Positions 4,668-6,320 of a stretch of 6,320 bases of DNA are shown here, one piece after another (position 1 is the first letter of the stretch; every line of letters starts with the position of its first letter). The notes beneath the pieces were generated by a model. The model was given only the letters and a program-made list of their open reading frames with translations, was not told the origin of the DNA and did no database searches. Origin of the DNA: JANLQX01 sp043775075 (GTDB lineage Bacteria > Actinomycetota > Acidimicrobiia > Acidimicrobiales > JANYDT01); NCBI GenBank assembly GCA_043775075.1, contig JAYVSS010000235.1:1-6320 (forward strand). The letters run 5' to 3'. The position numbers and the translations under genes are program-made.

Positions 4668-6320
4668 ATGGCGACGGGAACCCGCTCGACGAACCCCATC
4701 GAAGAGATCGAAACGGTCTTCATACCCCTGGCCGACGGGCGTCGGCTGGCCGCCCGACTGTTTGTGCCGGAGGGCGCGAATTCCGAGCCGGTGCCGGTAA
4801 TTTTGGAGTACATCCCGTATCGGCGTCGGGATGGGACCCGCCTTGGCGACGAGTCCATGCACCGCTGGTTCGCCGAGCATGGGTACGCCTGCGCTCGGGT
4901 GGACATTGCCGGGAGCGGCGATTCCGACGGCCTGATTGAGGACGAATATGCGCCCCGTGAACAGGCCGACGGCGTGGAGGTCATCGCCTGGTTGGCGGCC
5001 CAGCCGTGGTCCACCGGGGCCATCGGAATGATCGGCATTTCGTGGGGCGGTTTCAACGGCCTGCAAATTGCCGCCGAACGCCCGCCCGCTCTCGCGGCCG
5101 TGATCTCGCTTTGTTCGGTCGTCGATCGTTACCACGGAGACGTGCACTTCACCGGCGGTTGCCTCAACGAGGAGAACCTCGAATGGGGTGGGTACTTCTT
5201 CACCATGAACGGTCTCCCGCCTGACCCGGAAATCGTTGGCCACGACCGTTGGCGCGAGCTCTGGCGGCTCCGTATGGAGAATGCCAACCTGCACCCTGCT
5301 GATTGGTTGGAGCATCAGCGCCGGGACGCATTTTGGAAGCATGGGTCAATTAACGAAAACTACGCGCGCGTAGAAGTGCCCGTGCTCTCAGTGAGTGGTT
5401 GGGCGGACGGATACACGCCAGCGGTTCCCGCCATCGTGGAGAACCTTGGTCCGCACGCGCGGGGAATACTGGGGCCGTGGGGTCACAAGTATCCGCAGGA
5501 TGGGGTGCCGGGTCCGGCCATCGGGTTTCTCCAGGAAGCGCTGCGGTGGTGGGATCGTTGGCTGAAGGGGGTGGACACCGGAGTGGAGGCGGACCCGCCG
5601 ATGAGGGTGTGGCTCCAGGACGTGCAGGTACCGGCGTCGCATGTGCCCCTGCGCATTGGCCGGTGGATCGCCGTTGATCCGTGGCCGGCCGCCGAGCCGC
5701 TGACCACGATGTACCTCGGTGATGGCGTGCTCACCGGTCAACCGGCGGTTGCAATACCGTCGTCGTCGTCCATCAAGTCGCCGCTGACCACCGGTATTGC
5801 CGCCGGTCAGTGGTGTGCCTACGGCCTGGGCAAGATTGCGCCGGAACTCTCCCTTGATCAGCGCGCTGATGATGCCGGTTCGCTCATCTACGACACCGTC
5901 GAATTGGTCGAGGCAACGGACCTCGTTGGCACGCCGATGGTTCGGTTGCGGCTGGTGAGCGACCAGCCGATCGCCCAGATCGCCGTGCGGCTCAATGCGG
6001 TTCCTCCCCACGGCGCCGTCGAACGCCTCACCTATGGCGTGATGAACCTGTGTCATCGCACCAGCCACGAGTTTCCGACGGCCATCACGCCCGGGGAAGC
6101 CTTCGACGTGGCTTTCCCCCTGCGCCCATTGGGCCATCGTTTACCGGCGGGCTATCGCCTCCGCCTCAGCCTCTCCACCGGGTACTGGCCAATGATTTGG
6201 CCGAGCCCGGTGCCCGTCACCCTGACCGTGGACGAGTCGGCATCCAGCGTTGACCTGCCCATCCTCACGAACGTGCACGAGCTTCCCGACGATGTGTTCG
6301 AGGCGCCTGAGAAAGCGAAG
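4668..6320 (+). CDS. CocE/NonD family alpha/beta hydrolase (peptidase S15-like), 3' end beyond the window
   Basis: A hydrolase of the cocaine esterase / X-Pro dipeptidyl-peptidase (S15) superfamily, which cleaves acyl esters or amides through a Ser-Asp-His triad. 551 residues are present and the frame is still open at the right edge. The order is: N-terminal strands (VFIPLADGRRLAARLFVPEG, 17-36), VILEYIPYRRRDG (44-56), oxyanion-region RVDIAGSGDSDG (77-88), nucleophile elbow GISWGG (Ser125, codon 5040-5042), a Trp/His-rich helical cap (about 135-235), GWADGY (Asp247) and GPWGH (His273). From about 325 it is beta-rich, as expected for the PepX_C jelly-roll domain. No signal peptide or membrane segment is seen, so it is likely cytosolic. 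ATG 4668 is secure as the most upstream start because an in-frame TAG lies at 4656-4658. The natural substrate cannot be read from sequence. It is transcribed away from the remnant. Confidence 0.93.
   Translation, partial: MATGTRSTNPIEEIETVFIPLADGRRLAARLFVPEGANSEPVPVILEYIPYRRRDGTRLGDESMHRWFAEHGYACARVDIAGSGDSDGLIEDEYAPREQADGVEVIAWLAAQPWSTGAIGMIGISWGGFNGLQIAAERPPALAAVISLCSVVDRYHGDVHFTGGCLNEENLEWGGYFFTMNGLPPDPEIVGHDRWRELWRLRMENANLHPADWLEHQRRDAFWKHGSINENYARVEVPVLSVSGWADGYTPAVPAIVENLGPHARGILGPWGHKYPQDGVPGPAIGFLQEALRWWDRWLKGVDTGVEADPPMRVWLQDVQVPASHVPLRIGRWIAVDPWPAAEPLTTMYLGDGVLTGQPAVAIPSSSSIKSPLTTGIAAGQWCAYGLGKIAPELSLDQRADDAGSLIYDTVELVEATDLVGTPMVRLRLVSDQPIAQIAVRLNAVPPHGAVERLTYGVMNLCHRTSHEFPTAITPGEAFDVAFPLRPLGHRLPAGYRLRLSLSTGYWPMIWPSPVPVTLTVDESASSVDLPILTNVHELPDDVFEAPEKAK

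Noticed and set aside
4629..5342. Minus-strand open frames opposite the CocE/NonD hydrolase (4629-5342 and 5388-6137)
   Set aside because: The plus strand has one uninterrupted frame with Ser, Asp and His motifs in the right order. The antisense frames are shadows.

Overview
The window looks like ordinary chromosomal DNA from a high-GC actinobacterium. Acidimicrobiia is my best guess, made from gene content and not from any marker I could test: a class A penicillin-binding protein with a Thr/Pro-rich tail, a coiled-coil zinc-ribbon protein, an F420-dependent luciferase-like oxidoreductase of the MSMEG_2256 type, and a CocE/NonD hydrolase. GTG starts, weak Shine-Dalgarno sequences and long antisense shadow frames fit a high-GC genome.

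Region 1 (1-3148, plus strand) is a tightly packed co-directional run, probably one operon. It holds the 3' part of a class A PBP (transpeptidase domain plus a low-complexity tail of about 190 residues), a C4 zinc-ribbon protein (23-base gap), a small membrane protein with LPDxID / GHLxLDG motifs (15-base gap), and a LOG-family phosphoribohydrolase (12-base gap). A GC-rich hairpin at 3150-3187 lies where this run meets the convergent next gene and may serve as a two-way terminator.

Region 2 (3173-4641, minus strand) holds an intact LLM-class F420-dependent oxidoreductase. Just upstream, on the same strand, is a decayed remnant of a zinc-dependent alcohol dehydrogenase. Only its N-terminal zinc-binding (GroES-like) half survives, spread over three reading frames. 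All four frame changes go the same way, and each is repaired by restoring one base. The last piece of the remnant is in frame with the oxidoreductase gene.

Region 3 (4668-6320, plus strand) is a CocE/NonD-family alpha/beta hydrolase. Its Ser-Asp-His triad is visible, and it runs off the right edge still open. It is divergent from the remnant, with only 26 bases between them. A TANNNT hexamer six bases before its ATG suggests a leaderless transcript.

I see no RNA gene, CRISPR array, insertion sequence, attachment site or defence system. I found no convincing undescribed system. The most informative unusual item is the patterned decay of the dehydrogenase.
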